Below the pieces are notes generated by a model. The model saw nothing but the letters and a program-made list of their open reading frames with translations, was not told the origin of the DNA and did no database searches. A DNA stretch of 64,000 bases from Aureimonas glaciei (GTDB lineage: Bacteria > Pseudomonadota > Alphaproteobacteria > Rhizobiales > Rhizobiaceae): contig NZ_BMJJ01000005.1 of the NCBI RefSeq assembly GCF_014643375.1, forward strand, positions 1-64,000, read 5' to 3'. This document shows positions 50,716-61,269 of this stretch, piece by piece. The position numbers and the translations under genes were made by a program. Every line of letters starts with the position of its first letter. Within the stretch, counting starts at the first letter, position 1.

Positions 50716-52494
50716 TCAGACGAGGGCCGCGCCCTTGGCGTCGATCGCCTTGGAGACGGCGTCGTCCGTCGCCTCGTCCGGCAGCATCATCTCGTTGTGT
50801 GCCTTGCCCGAGGGGATCATCGGGAAGCAATTGGCGAGATTGGCGACGCGGCAGTCGAAGATCACCGGGCCGGGCGTGTCGATCATCTGCAGGATCGCAG
50901 CGTCCAGATCCTCCGGGTGCTCGCAGCGCAGGCCGGTGCCGCCATAGGCCTCGGCGAGCTTGACGAAGTCCGGCAGCGCCTCGGAATAGGAGTTGGACAG
51001 CCGGTTGCCGTGCAGCAGCTGCTGCCACTGTCTGACCATCCCCATGTACTGGTTGTTGAGGATGAAGATCTTGATCGGCGCGCCGTGCTGGATGGCGGTC
51101 GACATCTCCTGCATCATCATCTGGATCGAGGCGTCGCCGGCGATGTCGATGACCAGCGAATTCGGATGGGCGATCTGGACGCCCAGCGCCGCCGGCAGGC
51201 CGTAGCCCATGGTGCCGAGGCCGCCGGACGTCATCCAGCGGTTCGGCTCCTCGAAGCGGTAGAACTGCGCCGCCCACATCTGGTGCTGGCCGACCTCGGT
51301 GGTGATGTAGGTGTCGCGGTCCTTGGTCAGCTCGTAGAGCCGCTGGATCGCGTATTGCGGCATGATCACCTTGTCGCCCTGCGCATAGGCCAGGCAGTCG
51401 CGGCCGCGCCAGGCGTCGATCTGCTCCCACCAGGCCCGCAGCGGCTCGGCATTGGGCTTGCGCCCCTCCGCCTTCCACAGCCGGATCATGTCCGAGAGGA
51501 CATGGGCGACGTCGCCGACGATCGGCAGCTGGACATGCACCGTCTTGTTGATCGAGGAGCGGTCGATGTCGATGTGGATCTTCGTCGAGTTCGGCGAGAA
51601 GGCATCGAGGCGGCCGGTGATGCGGTCGTCGAAGCGCGCGCCGATGCACAGCATGACGTCGCAGTCGTGCATCGCGAGGTTGGCCTCGTAGGTGCCGTGC
51701 ATGCCGAGCATGCCGAGCCAGTTGTCGCCTGAGGCGGGATAGGCGCCGAGGCCGAGCAGCGTCGAGGTGATCGGCGCATTGGTGAGCGCGACGAGCTCGC
51801 GCAGCAGCCGGCTCGCCTCGGGGCCGGAATTGATGACGCCGCCGCCGGAATAGATGACCGGGCGCTTGGCATTGGCCATCAGTTCGATGGCGGCACGAAC
51901 CCGGCCCTCGTCGGCATCGAGCTGCGGGCGATAGCTCTCATGGCTCTGGATCGCCGCCGGCGGCGTGTAGGTGCCGGTGGCGAACTGGACGTCCTTAGGA
52001 ACGTCGACAACGACCGGCCCCGGGCGTCCCGTCGTGGCGACATGGAAAGCCTCGTGCAGGACCCGCGAAAGGTCCTCGACGTCCTTCACCAGCCAGTTGT
52101 GCTTGGTGCAGGGCCGGGTGATGCCGACGGTGTCGCATTCCTGGAAGGCATCGGAGCCGATCAGCATGGTCGGGGCCTGGCCGGTGATGCAGACCAGCGG
52201 AACGGAGTCGGAGAGCGCGTCCTGCAGCGGCGTGACCATGTTGGTCGCGCCCGGTCCCGAGGTGACGAGGACGACGCCGGGCTTGCCGGTGGAGCGGGCA
52301 TAGCCTTCCGCCGCATGGCCGGCGCCCTGCTCGTGCCGGACGAGGATGTGCTTGACCGCGTCCTGCTGGAACAGGACGTCGTAGATCGGCAGCACGGCGC
52401 CGCCGGGATAGCCGAACAGGTGTTCGACGCCATGGTCTTTCATCGCCTGGACGACCATCTGGGCGCCCGTCATCTTGCGTGGTCCGGCAGTCAT
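50716..52494 (-). CDS. ilvB: Acetolactate synthase large (catalytic) subunit
   Basis: A 592-residue thiamine diphosphate enzyme that makes acetolactate and acetohydroxybutyrate. The active-site Glu lies in LVRHEQGAGHAAEGYARSTG, the FAD/ThDP domains follow, and the ThDP motif is DIAGDASIQMMMQEMSTA with LNNQYMGMV after it. It is preceded by a leader peptide and attenuator. The catalytic subunit pairs with the ilvN product encoded 1.2 kb away. Confidence 0.97.
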   Translation of the reverse strand: MTAGPRKMTGAQMVVQAMKDHGVEHLFGYPGGAVLPIYDVLFQQDAVKHILVRHEQGAGHAAEGYARSTGKPGVVLVTSGPGATNMVTPLQDALSDSVPLVCITGQAPTMLIGSDAFQECDTVGITRPCTKHNWLVKDVEDLSRVLHEAFHVATTGRPGPVVVDVPKDVQFATGTYTPPAAIQSHESYRPQLDADEGRVRAAIELMANAKRPVIYSGGGVINSGPEASRLLRELVALTNAPITSTLLGLGAYPASGDNWLGMLGMHGTYEANLAMHDCDVMLCIGARFDDRITGRLDAFSPNSTKIHIDIDRSSINKTVHVQLPIVGDVAHVLSDMIRLWKAEGRKPNAEPLRAWWEQIDAWRGRDCLAYAQGDKVIMPQYAIQRLYELTKDRDTYITTEVGQHQMWAAQFYRFEEPNRWMTSGGLGTMGYGLPAALGVQIAHPNSLVIDIAGDASIQMMMQEMSTAIQHGAPIKIFILNNQYMGMVRQWQQLLHGNRLSNSYSEALPDFVKLAEAYGGTGLRCEHPEDLDAAILQMIDTPGPVIFDCRVANLANCFPMIPSGKAHNEMMLPDEATDDAVSKAIDAKGAALV

Positions 52495-52599
52495 CGTCTT
52501 CGTCCGTTTCCTAGGAAAGGCTCGCCTCGATCCCGTTCATCCCGGGAAATCCTTGGTGGCGAAGCCATTATGCTGAAAGGGGCTGGAAATCAGGGCAAT

Positions 52600-52622
52600 A
52601 AAAAAGGCCCCTGAAGGGCCTT
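52600..52622 (-). terminator. ilvB attenuator terminator
   Basis: On the minus strand AAGGCCC-TTCAG-GGGCCTT is followed immediately by TTTTTTATT: a textbook intrinsic terminator, located between the leader peptide and ilvB, about 105 bases before the ilvB start. Confidence 0.88.
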
Positions 52623-52656
52623 GAGCAGCGTACACGTGGCTTTCGCCGGCCGGTCC

Positions 52657-52707
52657 TCAGACCGTCTCGCGTGTACGCCGTCCTACTACAATAAGAATCT
52701 TGCTCAT
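52657..52707 (-). CDS. ilvL: ilvB leader peptide
   Basis: A 16-residue frame, MSKILIVVGRRTRETV, ending in TGA at 52657. Five consecutive branched-chain residues I-L-I-V-V make it an amino-acid sensor. Its Arg/Thr codons overlap one strand (52670-52678, CGTGTACGC on the plus strand) of a 9-bp stem whose other strand is at 52628-52636. A ribosome stalled on the Ile/Leu/Val codons would alter that pairing and hence the downstream terminator. No ribosome site precedes the ATG, which may be at or near the transcript end. Confidence 0.85.
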   Translation of the reverse strand: MSKILIVVGRRTRETV

Positions 52708-52714
52708 GATGCGA

Positions 52715-52743
52715 AGGCTAGTCCGACTTCGCCAAGGCGTCAA
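52715..52743 (-). promoter_or_regulatory. Candidate ilvB promoter
   Basis: On the minus strand TTGACG (52743-52738), a 17-base spacer and TAGCCT (52720-52715). The predicted transcript start is then near 52708, one base before the leader ATG, so the leader peptide would be translated from a leaderless message. The -10 match is modest. Confidence 0.5.
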
Positions 52744-52775
52744 CGCGAAAAGCGGAAAACCTGTGCTGCACTGCG

Positions 52776-53591
52776 TCATCCCGTCAGATCGGTGTTGATG
52801 CGGCGGTAGCGCGCCTGCGCCAGGGCATAGAGGCCGAAGGCGGCGAGCCCGAGCCCCGTGGCGGCCAGAAACGCCCAGCCATAGCTCCAGCCGGCCATGG
52901 CATCCAGCGCCGTCGCGAGCCCCGGCCGGTCGCCCGATGCGTAGGAAGCGGCACCGGTGACGAGCAGGAAGGCGAGCAGGACGAAGGTCAGGCCGCGGGC
53001 GACGAGGCCGGCCTGGAAGACGCGCTTCATCCACTGCCGTCCCTCGGGAAGCCGCATGTATTTCTCGAAGCCGGCCTTCACGCCCTTGGCAATATGCGCG
53101 GCACCGACGACGGCCATCAGCGCGGCGATGGCGTAGGTGACGATCTGGCCATAGCCGGCGGCGAAGGCCTTTTCCAAAGCCTGGTCGAGGATGCTGTCGC
53201 CCTCGGACCGCGCGCCGAGAACGAGCAAGGCGGCAAAAACCGCAAGCGCCCCGTGGGAGAACGCGCTGCCAAGGAGCCCTGCCCTCACCGCCAACCCCTT
53301 GGCGTCCGTGCCATGATGGTCGAGGTCGAGACCCGCCTGCAGGAGACGCCAGACGACGAAGGCCGCCAAAGCGAGGACGAGGACGATCATCAGAACGACG
53401 CCGCCGGTGCTGCCGAAGACCGTGCGGACGGCATCCTTCGAGTCCATGGTCTGACCCGCCGAATAGGCGGCCTTGAAGGAGAAATAGCCGATCACGAGAT
53501 AGACGACGCCGCGGGCGACGTAGCCGATGCGGGCGACCCATTCGAGGGCGCCGCTATAACGGTCGATCGTTTCCTTGGCCGCCATCGTCAT
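52776..53591 (-). CDS. DUF1206 membrane protein
   Basis: A 271-residue protein with six transmembrane helices in three repeats, each starting with a pattern like ARIGYVARGVVYLVIGYFSF (also LLGSAFSHGALAVFAALLVL and FQAGLVARGLTFVLLAFLLV). This threefold repeat defines DUF1206. The role is unknown. The Arg-x-Gly-x-x-Arg-Gly motifs near membrane edges recur in each repeat. Start could also be the third codon (53585). Confidence 0.82.
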   Translation of the reverse strand: MTMAAKETIDRYSGALEWVARIGYVARGVVYLVIGYFSFKAAYSAGQTMDSKDAVRTVFGSTGGVVLMIVLVLALAAFVVWRLLQAGLDLDHHGTDAKGLAVRAGLLGSAFSHGALAVFAALLVLGARSEGDSILDQALEKAFAAGYGQIVTYAIAALMAVVGAAHIAKGVKAGFEKYMRLPEGRQWMKRVFQAGLVARGLTFVLLAFLLVTGAASYASGDRPGLATALDAMAGWSYGWAFLAATGLGLAAFGLYALAQARYRRINTDLTG

Positions 53592-53678
53592 CCCTGCTCT
53601 GCCGCAGACCCCGGAACGGGCCCCGTACCCTCAGAGGAATAGGGCGCCGGCGCGGTTTGGACAGCCCGGCCCCCTGGA

Positions 53679-54461
53679 TCAGGCGGAAATCCGGTTCCGG
53701 CCGGCCTGCTTGGCGTTGTAGAGATTGACGTCGGCGCGCTTGACCAGGGTCGCCGGATCCGCGCTGCCGGCGCCCTCCGCGACAGCCAGTCCGACCGACA
53801 TGGTGATGCGCAGCCGGACATTGCCGACGTCCAGCGCCAGCCGCTCGACCGCCAGGCGCAACCGCTCGGCGAACATCGCCAGCGCCTCGTGGCCCATATT
53901 GGGGACGATCACCGCAAACTCCTCGCCACCCAGCCGCGCGACGAAATCGTGATGGCGCGCATGCTCCATCAGGCAGCGCGCGACCGCGCGCAGCACCTCG
54001 TCGCCGGCATCGTGGCCATGGGTGTCGTTGATCCCCTTGAAGTGGTCGAGGTCGAGAACCAGCAGGCCGACGGGGCGGCCGATCCGGGTGAACTCCTCCA
54101 GATACTGCGCCAGCGCCTCGTCGAAATAGCGGCGGTTGTTGAGACCCGTCAGGCCGTCGGTGAGCGCGGCCAGCTCCATTTCCGAGGTGCGGCGCCTGAG
54201 ATCGTCGGTGAGGCTGTGCAGCTTGCCATGCTCGCGCGATTGCGCCCGGATCGTCGGCAGGACCGACAGGAGACAAATGGAAAAGGCGGCGACCAGCAGC
54301 AACTCGGCGCCCAGGAACAGGATCTGGACATGGGACATCGAAGCGCTGGCGGCATCGGCCGCGACCGAAAGCTGCCGCCCCATCAGGAAAACCATGACGC
54401 CGGCGCCGAGGATGGCCAGCAGCAGCAGCACGACAGAAATTTCCGCCCTTCTTGAAGTCAT
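53679..54461 (-). CDS. Diguanylate cyclase (GGDEF domain)
   Basis: A 260-residue membrane protein. Two N-terminal helices ([19 protein letters not shown] and [19 protein letters not shown]) are followed by a GGDEF domain: [40 protein letters not shown] and [10 protein letters not shown]. The active-site GGEEF is intact and the RHHD sequence five residues before it is a canonical RxxD inhibitory site. It should make cyclic di-GMP with product feedback. A PilZ protein is encoded elsewhere in the window. Confidence 0.93.
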   Translation of the reverse strand: MTSRRAEISVVLLLLAILGAGVMVFLMGRQLSVAADAASASMSHVQILFLGAELLLVAAFSICLLSVLPTIRAQSREHGKLHSLTDDLRRRTSEMELAALTDGLTGLNNRRYFDEALAQYLEEFTRIGRPVGLLVLDLDHFKGINDTHGHDAGDEVLRAVARCLMEHARHHDFVARLGGEEFAVIVPNMGHEALAMFAERLRLAVERLALDVGNVRLRITMSVGLAVAEGAGSADPATLVKRADVNLYNAKQAGRNRISA

Positions 54462-54511
54462 CTGGCCGTCTTTTCCCTGCGCTGCGGCTCAGGGGATAGC
54501 GCAGACGATAC

Positions 54512-55453
54512 TTAACCGACCTTAACGGCCGCGATCAAATCGCTGCGATGGATGGGCGAGACCGCTTCGAGCCTCTGCCACTGCGCGTCAAACTGGTGGC
54601 GAAACCAGGTATCCTGCCGCTTGGCGTACTGCCGGCTGCGGATGACCGCGCGCTCACGGGCTTCGTCCAGCGAACACTGCCCCGCCAGGTACCGGCCGAG
54701 TTCGGCGACCCCGATCGCCTTTCCGGCGGTGCCGGCAAGGGCGCCGGGGATGGCCGCGAAGACTCTTGCCTCTTCCAGCGCGCCCTCCGCCAGCATCATG
54801 TCGAATCGCTGCGCGATGTTGGCCCGCAGCACCGCGCGCGGCGGCGTCAGGAGGATCTGCAGCGAGCGGGCCGCGTCGAGGAGCGGCAGGCCGCGCCCCC
54901 GCTGCAGCGCCGCCAGGGGCCCGCCGGACGTCTCGACGATCTCCAGCGCTCTGAGAACCCGCTGCGAGTCCCCCGGCCGGATCCGCCCGGCCGCTTCCGG
55001 GTCACGCTGCAGGAGTTGCGCGTGCAGGTCTTCGGGCCCCGTGTCGAGCAGTCGCTGGCGCCAGGCGGCACGGATCGCCGGCGGGATCTCCGGCATGTCG
55101 TCGATTCCCCCGAGAAGGGCGCGAAAGTAGAGCCCGGTGCCGCCGCAGACGATGGCGATCCGGCCGGCCCGGCGGAGATCGGCCAGCACCTCTCCGGCAT
55201 CCCGCGCCCAGGCACCGACATTGTAGTTGGTGGCCGGATCGACATGACCGTAGAGCCGGTGCTCGGCCGCAGCCCGATCGGCCTCCGTCGGCTGCGCGCT
55301 GAGAATCGCGAGCCCGGCATAGACCTGCATGGAATCGGCGTTCACGACGACGCCGTCGCAGGCCTCTGCCAGCTCGAGCGCCAGCCGCGACTTGCCGCTC
55401 GCGGTGGGTCCGGCTATCAGGACCGACTGTATTTTTCCGCTTGCCCGAGACAT
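54512..55453 (-). CDS. miaA: tRNA dimethylallyltransferase
   Basis: A 313-residue enzyme that adds dimethylallyl to adenosine 37 of certain tRNAs. The P-loop GPTASGKSRLALELA (residues 15-29), DSMQVYAGLAILSAQPTEAD, IVCGGTGLYFRALLGG and the C-terminal RQYAKRQDTWFRHQ are family hallmarks. It diverges from serB with only eight bases between the start codons. Confidence 0.95.
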   Translation of the reverse strand: MSRASGKIQSVLIAGPTASGKSRLALELAEACDGVVVNADSMQVYAGLAILSAQPTEADRAAAEHRLYGHVDPATNYNVGAWARDAGEVLADLRRAGRIAIVCGGTGLYFRALLGGIDDMPEIPPAIRAAWRQRLLDTGPEDLHAQLLQRDPEAAGRIRPGDSQRVLRALEIVETSGGPLAALQRGRGLPLLDAARSLQILLTPPRAVLRANIAQRFDMMLAEGALEEARVFAAIPGALAGTAGKAIGVAELGRYLAGQCSLDEARERAVIRSRQYAKRQDTWFRHQFDAQWQRLEAVSPIHRSDLIAAVKVG

Positions 55454-55461
55454 TGCCCGCC

Positions 55462-56340
55462 ATGGTTGTCGTTACGCTCATCTCCGCCCGCCGGGAAGCC
55501 GGCCTCGGCGAAGGCTTCGCCCGTCAGACGGCCACCCGTCTCGGCGGCGAGCTGGTCTGGCTCGAACGCGGCGTCGCCTGCGACATCCACCTCGCCGTCG
55601 CGCCGGGCGAATTCGCCCGCCGCGACCTCGAGGAGAGTGCCGCCGAGGCGCGGATCGACTGCGTGGTGCAGGACGCCGCCCGGCGGCGCAAGAAGTTTCT
55701 GATCGCCGACATGGATTCGACCATGATCGGCGAGGAGTGCATCGACGAACTGGCCGATGCCGTCGGACTCAAGGACACAGTGGCGGCGATCACCGCGCGG
55801 GCGATGAACGGCGAGATCGCCTTCGAGCCGGCCTTGCGCGAACGCGTCGCGCTGCTCGCCGGCCTGCCGGAGCGGATCATCGCCGAGGTCATCGACAGCC
55901 GCATCACGCTGGCCGAGGGCGGCCGCGAGCTGGTCGCGACGATGAAGGCGAACGGTGCTCACACCGCCCTCGTCTCCGGCGGCTTCACCGCCTTCACCGC
56001 CATCGTCGCCGCCCGTCTCGGCTTCGACGAGACGCGCGCCAATCTCCTCTTGATCGAAGACGGCCACCTGACCGGCAAGGTCGCCGAGCCGATCCTCGGC
56101 CGCGAAGCCAAGGTCGATGCGCTGCGGCAGATCGCGGCGGCGCGCGGACTTCAGCCCGGCGACGCGCTGGCGGTCGGCGACGGGGCCAACGATCTCGGTA
56201 TGATCGGTGTCGCCGGCACCGGCGTCGCCATCCACGCCAAGCCGACCGTCGCGGCCGCGGCGCCCTTCCGTATCGACCACGGCGACCTCACCGCGCTCTT
56301 GTTCATGCAAGGCTACGGCGCCGCCGACATCGTCGGATGA
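55462..56340 (+). CDS. serB: Phosphoserine phosphatase
   Basis: A 292-residue HAD-family enzyme, the last step in serine synthesis. The nucleophile motif is LIADMDSTMIGEECIDELAD, motif II is LVSGGFTAFTAIVA and motif III/IV is AVGDGANDLGMIG. An N-terminal domain of about 80 residues precedes it, as in other alphaproteobacterial SerB. ATG 55462 was chosen over a TTG at 55441 that lies inside the miaA coding start. Confidence 0.95.
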   Translation: MVVVTLISARREAGLGEGFARQTATRLGGELVWLERGVACDIHLAVAPGEFARRDLEESAAEARIDCVVQDAARRRKKFLIADMDSTMIGEECIDELADAVGLKDTVAAITARAMNGEIAFEPALRERVALLAGLPERIIAEVIDSRITLAEGGRELVATMKANGAHTALVSGGFTAFTAIVAARLGFDETRANLLLIEDGHLTGKVAEPILGREAKVDALRQIAAARGLQPGDALAVGDGANDLGMIGVAGTGVAIHAKPTVAAAAPFRIDHGDLTALLFMQGYGAADIVG

Positions 56341-56882
56341 TCCCGTTCGAGACCGAGAGGCTTCGGGTCCGCCGCTGGGAAGAGCGCGACCGGCCGGCCT
56401 TTCACCGTCTCAACAGCGACCCCGAGGTCATGCGTTTCTTTCCGTTTCGCCGTGACCGGGCAGAGTCCGACGCCATGCTCGACCGGCTCAACGCCAGGCT
56501 GGACCGTGACGGCATGACTTTCTTTGCGCTGGAAACGAAGGCTGACGGGGCGCTGGTGGGGATGACCGGCCTTGCCCGGCTCGGCCCTGACCTCCCGTTC
56601 GCGCCGGGAGTCGAAATCGGCTGGCGGCTTTTTCCGGAAGTCTGGGGCAAGGGCTATGCGACGGAGGCCGCGCGCGCCTGCCTCGATCGGGCCTTCTCCA
56701 CCGTCGCACCCGATGCGGTCGTCAGCTTCTGCGTTGCCGGCAACCACGCGTCCGAAGCGGTGATGCAGCGCCTGGGTTTCATGCCGGACGGCGAATTCGA
56801 TCACCCGGCCGTCGACCCGGTCACCCACCCGCACCTCGTTCGCCACAAGCTCTACCGCTTGGCGAGACCCGCCGGCAGATAG
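56337..56882 (+). CDS. GNAT-family N-acetyltransferase (RimJ/RimL type)
   Basis: A 181-residue acetyltransferase. The acetyl-CoA region is GVEIGWRLFPEVWGKGYATE with the Arg/Gln-x-x-Gly-x-Gly-type loop, and the N- and C-terminal parts (FETERLRVRRWEERDRPAFH and FCVAGNHASEAVMQRLGF) match the RimJ/RimL group. Overlaps the serB stop as ATGA, so it is co-translated. The substrate may be a ribosomal protein N-terminus or a small molecule. Confidence 0.88.
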   Translation: MIPFETERLRVRRWEERDRPAFHRLNSDPEVMRFFPFRRDRAESDAMLDRLNARLDRDGMTFFALETKADGALVGMTGLARLGPDLPFAPGVEIGWRLFPEVWGKGYATEAARACLDRAFSTVAPDAVVSFCVAGNHASEAVMQRLGFMPDGEFDHPAVDPVTHPHLVRHKLYRLARPAGR

Positions 56883-56949
56883 ACGAGAGCCCCCGGCGGC
56901 GCTGTTCCGGCAGGCGATAAGCGGCCGTCGGGGCCCTCGCCGGCAGGTG

Positions 56950-58545
<1,596 letters not shown>

Positions 58546-58690
58546 GGCTTTTCCCGTGAATGGACGACTGCAGGGCTGGTGCGGGCAAGACGCCGTCGAT
58601 CGCGCCCCGTGTCTTCCCGGAGGCAAACGTAAAAAAGAGGCGGAATCAAGCGTATTGCGCGGCGCTGATGCGAAGGTGATGGCGGCGCAC

Positions 58691-58725
58691 AATAAAAGGG
58701 GGGCGCCGATCAGATCGGCGCCCCC
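58691..58725 (-). terminator. hflC terminator
   Basis: A 12-bp perfect stem, GGGGGCGCCGAT and ATCGGCGCCCCC around CAG, followed on the minus strand by CTTTTATT. It lies about 40 bases after the hflC stop and 150 before the degP start, so hflKC and degP have separate transcripts. Confidence 0.85.
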
Positions 58726-58762
58726 TTCGTTTGGCCGGCGTAGCGACGCCGCCCGTACCGCT

Positions 58763-59848
58763 TTACTGAGTCGGTGTAGGCGTTGCGGCAGGAGCCTCTG
58801 CCGGCGCGTCGGCCGGTGTCCCTGCCGGTGCGGGTTCCGCGGCAGCCGGTGCGGCGTTAGGCGCCGCGGGCGCGGCGTCGGGCGCCGCCGGGGCGGGCGT
58901 CGCCGCCTCCCCCGCGCCCTGAACCGGTGCCGCCGGCGCCGTTCCGGCGACGGAGGATGTGGCGCCGCCGATGCCGTCGTTCTTGAAGTACCGGAAGAAG
59001 TCCGAGTTCGGGCTCAGCACCATCGACGGCCCGTCGGTTCCCAGAGCGTTCTGGTAGGCCTGCATCGAGCGGTAGAACTCGAAGAACTCCTGGTTCCGGC
59101 CGTAGACGCCAGCCAGGGTCGCATTGCGCAGCGCCTGGCCCTCGCCCTGCAGGACCGCGGCGTCGCGACGCGCGCCGGCCACCAGTTCGGAAGCCTCGCG
59201 CTCGGTCGTCGCCCGGATCTGCCGGGCCTGAACCTGGCCCTCGGCGCGCAGCCGCTCGGCTTCCGTCAGACGCTCGGCAGCCATGCGGCTATAGGTGTTT
59301 TCCGACACTTCCGACGTCAGATCGGTCCGGCTGATGCGGATGTCTTCCAGGCTGATGCCGAGAGCGGCGGCTTCGGGGCGCACCTGATCGCGGATTTCCA
59401 CCATCATTTCCGCCCGCGCCGCCGACAGCGCGGCGTCGAAGCTGCGCTGACCGTAGGTGGCGCGAATGGCCGAGTTGAAGCGGGTCAGAAGCCGCTGCTC
59501 GGCGACCTCGAGGCTACCGCCCTGGACGCCGTTGCGGAATTTCCGGGCGTCCTCGATCCGGTAGACCATGAAGGCGTCGACGACGTAACGGGCGCCACCG
59601 GAGACCTGGACTTCCAGATCGATGATGTCCGAGCGCAGGAGGCGGTCGGGGAGCATCTGCACCGAGTCGGCGTTGGCGAAGGTAAAGGGCAGCTTCACAT
59701 AAAGGCCGGGCTCGGTGACGACGCGCTGGATCTGACCGAAACGGAGGACGACCGCCTGTTCGCGTTCGTTGACGACGAAAAGCGAGTTCCAGATGAAGAA
59801 AAGGGCGGCGACGGCGACGATCAGCACCGCATAGAAACGCTGGCTCAT
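58763..59848 (-). CDS. hflC: Membrane protease regulator HflC
   Basis: A 361-residue SPFH-domain protein. One N-terminal membrane helix (FYAVLIVAVAALFFIWNSLF) is followed by the SPFH domain (VVNEREQAVVLRFGQIQRVV) and a coiled coil (RMAAERLTEAERLRAEGQVQ). The last 60 residues are an Ala/Pro-rich tail not found in E. coli HflC. With HflK it forms the cage around FtsH. Its start overlaps the hflK stop by one base. Confidence 0.94.
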   Translation of the reverse strand: MSQRFYAVLIVAVAALFFIWNSLFVVNEREQAVVLRFGQIQRVVTEPGLYVKLPFTFANADSVQMLPDRLLRSDIIDLEVQVSGGARYVVDAFMVYRIEDARKFRNGVQGGSLEVAEQRLLTRFNSAIRATYGQRSFDAALSAARAEMMVEIRDQVRPEAAALGISLEDIRISRTDLTSEVSENTYSRMAAERLTEAERLRAEGQVQARQIRATTEREASELVAGARRDAAVLQGEGQALRNATLAGVYGRNQEFFEFYRSMQAYQNALGTDGPSMVLSPNSDFFRYFKNDGIGGATSSVAGTAPAAPVQGAGEAATPAPAAPDAAPAAPNAAPAAAEPAPAGTPADAPAEAPAATPTPTQ

Positions 59849-61065
59849 CAGTTGGTCCCCTGGATGGTCGCGGGCGAAGCCGGAATGGTGTTGCCGGTCT
59901 GGCCGGCCGGCCGAGCGGGCGTGGCGGCGTTCGGCGCCGCCGGCGTCTGCAGGCTGCCCAGCGGCAGATAGGGAACGACACCCTGCTGGCCGACGCTGCC
60001 GTCGACGAGCACCTTCTTGGAATCGCCGTAGACGCTTTCCATGGTCTCGAGGAACAGCCGCTTGCGGGTCACCTCCGGGGCTTTCTCATATTCGTCGAGA
60101 ATGTCGGTGAAGCGCTGCGACTCGCCGTTGGCGTCCTGGATCAGCCGGTTCTTCTCGGCCGCCGCGTCTTCGCGGATCTGCAGCGCCTCGCCGCGGGCGC
60201 GGCCGAGCTGCTGGTTGCGATAGAGGCTGGCCTCCTCGACGAACCGGATCTGGTCCTGTCCGGCGCGCTGCACTTCCTCGAAGGCGGTCGCGACCTGCTG
60301 CGGCGGGGCCGCATCCTCGATCGAGACGCCGGAAATGCGGATGCCCGAACCATAGCGGTCGAGGGCGTCCTGGATGATGGCACGCACCGATTCGGCGATG
60401 CCGGCGCGGTTGTCGCGGAACACCTCGTCCACCGGACGACGGCCGACGACTTCGCGCATGGCGCTCTCCGACACTTGGCGCAGCATGCCCTGGGGGTCGT
60501 CGACGTTGAAGAGATAATCCTGGGGCTTGTCGATGCGGTAGAGCACCGAGAACTGCACGTTGACGATGTTCTGGTCGCCCGAGAGCATCAGGCCGGGGGA
60601 GTTCCCGCCCGCGGAGTCGGTCCCGGTGCGGCCGATGGCCAGCTGGTTCTCGACCGCGGGCACGGTGGCGAAGGTCTCGAGCGGCCAGAGGGTGAAGTTC
60701 AGTCCCTCATTGGCCAGCTGCTCGCGCGGCTTGCCGAGAAACACCTTCACGCCGTACTCGCCGGGCTGCACCATGTGGATGGCATTGAATGCCCAGATCA
60801 CGGCGAAAAGCACCAGGAGCAGACCGCCGAGGGCCAGGCCGCCGCCGCTGCCGCCGGCACCCGCACCGGGTCCGCCGCGACCGCCGCCGCCGCCACCGGG
60901 AATGGCACGCCGCAGCCGGTCCTGGCCGCGTTTCAGGATCTCTTCCAGATCGGGTGACTTGTTACCGGGGCGCTGGCCCTGTGGTCCCTGCCCCCAAGGT
61001 CCGCCACCATTGCCGCCGCCGCTTTTCCAGCCTCCGCCGCCACCCGTCTGATTACTCCAGGGCAT
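59848..61065 (-). CDS. hflK: Membrane protease regulator HflK
   Basis: A 405-residue SPFH protein. The N-terminus is Gly/Asn-rich (WKSGGGNGGGPWGQGP), then KSPDLEEILKRGQDRLRR, a membrane helix (LALGGLLLVLFAVIWAFNAI) and the SPFH domain (HMVQPGEYGVKVFLGKPREQ), ending in a Pro-rich tail. It partners HflC in controlling FtsH. The first gene of the hflKC operon, with a good promoter upstream. Confidence 0.95.
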   Translation of the reverse strand: MPWSNQTGGGGGWKSGGGNGGGPWGQGPQGQRPGNKSPDLEEILKRGQDRLRRAIPGGGGGGRGGPGAGAGGSGGGLALGGLLLVLFAVIWAFNAIHMVQPGEYGVKVFLGKPREQLANEGLNFTLWPLETFATVPAVENQLAIGRTGTDSAGGNSPGLMLSGDQNIVNVQFSVLYRIDKPQDYLFNVDDPQGMLRQVSESAMREVVGRRPVDEVFRDNRAGIAESVRAIIQDALDRYGSGIRISGVSIEDAAPPQQVATAFEEVQRAGQDQIRFVEEASLYRNQQLGRARGEALQIREDAAAEKNRLIQDANGESQRFTDILDEYEKAPEVTRKRLFLETMESVYGDSKKVLVDGSVGQQGVVPYLPLGSLQTPAAPNAATPARPAGQTGNTIPASPATIQGTN

Positions 61066-61131
61066 GCATGTCCTCTCGCCTGATATGAATTACGCGGGAA
61101 AAGGCCACGCGTCGCGCTCGCTCCCGGACCT

Positions 61132-61160
61132 TTTATAAGAATTGGGTGGCCGGCTTTCAA
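61132..61160 (-). promoter_or_regulatory. hflKC promoter
   Basis: On the minus strand TTGAAA (61160-61155), a 17-base spacer and TATAAA (61137-61132). It is close to consensus and lies about 65 bases upstream of the hflK start. Confidence 0.75.
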
Positions 61161-61269
61161 CGCGCCCGCGCCATTTAGGCGCGGCGTCGCGGCGATCGGG
61201 GCTAATTTGAGGCGTTATGGGTAACGCCGGCCGCGCCGATCGGTTCATCGCCGCTCGTCGGCATCGATC

